Both the position numbers and the translations under genes were made by a program. From Cercis canadensis (Eukaryota > Streptophyta > Magnoliopsida > Fabales > Fabaceae), in contig QAOA01000527.1 in the NCBI GenBank assembly GCA_003255065.1, positions 1 through 64,000 on the forward strand: DNA of 64,000 bases, written 5' to 3'. Every line of letters starts with the position of its first letter. Positions within the stretch are counted from its first letter, which is position 1. The notes under the pieces are model-generated. The model saw nothing but the letters and a program-made list of their open reading frames with translations. It was not told where the DNA came from and searched no databases. This document shows, in pieces, positions 63,040-64,000 of this stretch.

Positions 63040-63600
63040 TAGACAAAAACCCTATTTTGGTCCCTCACTTATTTAAGCACTATCAATATGATCCCTCAGT
63101 GCAATGTCTTCTCAATTTAGTCTCTCAATTAAGAGTTTTGCTTCAATTAAATCCTTCCGTCTGTTTACTGTCAAGAGACTGACGAAAAAGATGACATGGA
63201 CCATTAAAAGTGAAGTGGCGCTATTAAATGCCATGTTGGATGCCAAAGTAGACACATCACTTAAGAACCCTCTTCCCTTCCACGATAGTCGGTCAAGAGC
63301 TCTGCATCCATGGCCATTGAGGTTGAGGGCTACTGTTGCAAGCACTGACAATCATCCTCCCCAAAGGGGTCGAGACCACCATAGCCATCAACACTACCTA
63401 CACTGCCATGGTAGCAGAAAATGCAAAGAAGAAAGCATACACAATGATGAAACTATTGCCATAGTTCCTCTTCAAATCCTGCTCTTGATTCTGGTCCGGA
63501 TAAGCACTGGTTTGAAGACGATGTAGAGGAGGGAGAGATTGGCGAAGAGGAGGTCAATAAGATTGGGAAAAAGCACACGAGGTATGATGCTGACTTGGGT
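63040..63600 (+). pseudogene. Transposon-like stretch with a scrambled gene fragment
   Basis: The start (about 63048-63140) repeats the phrases TTTTGGTCCCTCACTTATTT, ATGATCCCTCA and TTTAGTCTCTCAATTAAGAG, a style usual at ends of plant non-autonomous DNA transposons. Downstream are protein-like pieces in two frames. One reads VETTIAINTTYTAMVAENAK and ends at a stop near 63465. The other reads NPALDSGPDKHWFEDDVEEG followed by EIGEEEVNKIGKKHTRYDAD, up to a donor-like CAG|GTGACA at 63609. The frames overlap, so one frameshift would join them; as it stands the piece is broken or spliced in a way I cannot see. The family is not recognised. No matching right-hand transposon end was found in the window. 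Confidence 0.4.
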
Positions 63601-64000
63601 GAAATTCAGGTGACAAGAGAATGAGATGTTCGATCTGATAAAAGCAAAAGGCTATGTCTAGAAGAGAAGATCATTCTCTTTTCCAATAGAAACCAAAAGG
63701 CCAAAAGCAAAACCTCGGATAAAAATCTCCCCTTTCTCTCTCTAAAGCTTACTGTTTGCTCTCTCTGAAAAGCACACGCAAAATATTGTTCAACTCTTAA
63801 ATTTTCATTCAAGTTTCAGTATCTCATTATTTGTGGCTTTTCGTGTATGATATTGTTCCCCCTTCCCCTTGTCACCATTGATGGTTGTTCAACTGCTGTA
63901 CATAATTACTCCTCAATGGTTTTTGCAACTGGGTTTCTCGAAGCTTGGTTCTGTTGGATTGGAATTTATCAAAACTCCACTAAGGTGAGATTGTGTCAGT

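Overview
The window is nuclear DNA of a flowering plant, almost certainly a eudicot. Genes are rich in GT-AG introns, introns and spacers are AT-rich, and the proteins belong to plant families: a type-A cytokinin response regulator, strictosidine-synthase-like proteins, a KIN-7 kinesin and a TIGR01589-type protein. I reconstructed the gene models by hand. In every spliced model the exon lengths and reading phases close exactly from ATG to stop. Species cannot be named from the sequence alone.

Layout, left to right. (1) 0.4-2.2 kb, + strand: a very small conserved-looking gene (48 aa) with an upstream micro-ORF and an intron in its 3' UTR. (2) 4.5-11.6 kb, - strand: a six-coding-exon gene for a 323-aa protein with the plant-specific A_thal_3526/TIGR01589 domain, with two G-boxes just upstream. 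(3) 11.9-14.3 kb: a MULE-type MITE with a perfect 9-bp target duplication, then a 365-bp duplication across an N. (4) 15.0-16.9 kb, - strand: a five-exon type-A response regulator of the RR8/RR9 kind. (5) 17-30.6 kb: a long gene-poor, AT-rich stretch with MITE and SINE remains. (6) 30.6-39.2 kb, + strand: two tandem strictosidine-synthase-like genes with the same three-exon plan, separated by a 1-kb Pack-MULE-like element that carries a broken DEAD-box helicase fragment. (7) 39.8-43.5 kb: hairpin and tandem repeats. (8) 43.8-46.5 kb, + strand: a six-exon HAD-family (HDHD3-like) gene with a probable organelle transit peptide. (9) 47.8-48.3 kb: a tRNA-derived SINE and a MITE. (10) 48.7-62.0 kb, + strand: a 33-exon gene for a 1302-aa CENP-E-like kinesin (KIN-7O type), with two consensus E2F sites upstream. 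(11) 62.0-64.0 kb: an orphan - strand terminal exon and a transposon-like stretch with a scrambled gene fragment.

The genes do not form one pathway; this is ordinary plant gene neighbourhood structure. The most unusual material is in the mobile DNA: one MULE family is present both as a MITE and as a gene-fragment carrier, foldback elements sit in intron 1 of both tandem SSL genes, and two copies of one SINE family are present. Ten N positions mark assembly joins. Several have the same sequence on both sides, so some of the 'duplications' may be unmerged overlaps or alleles.
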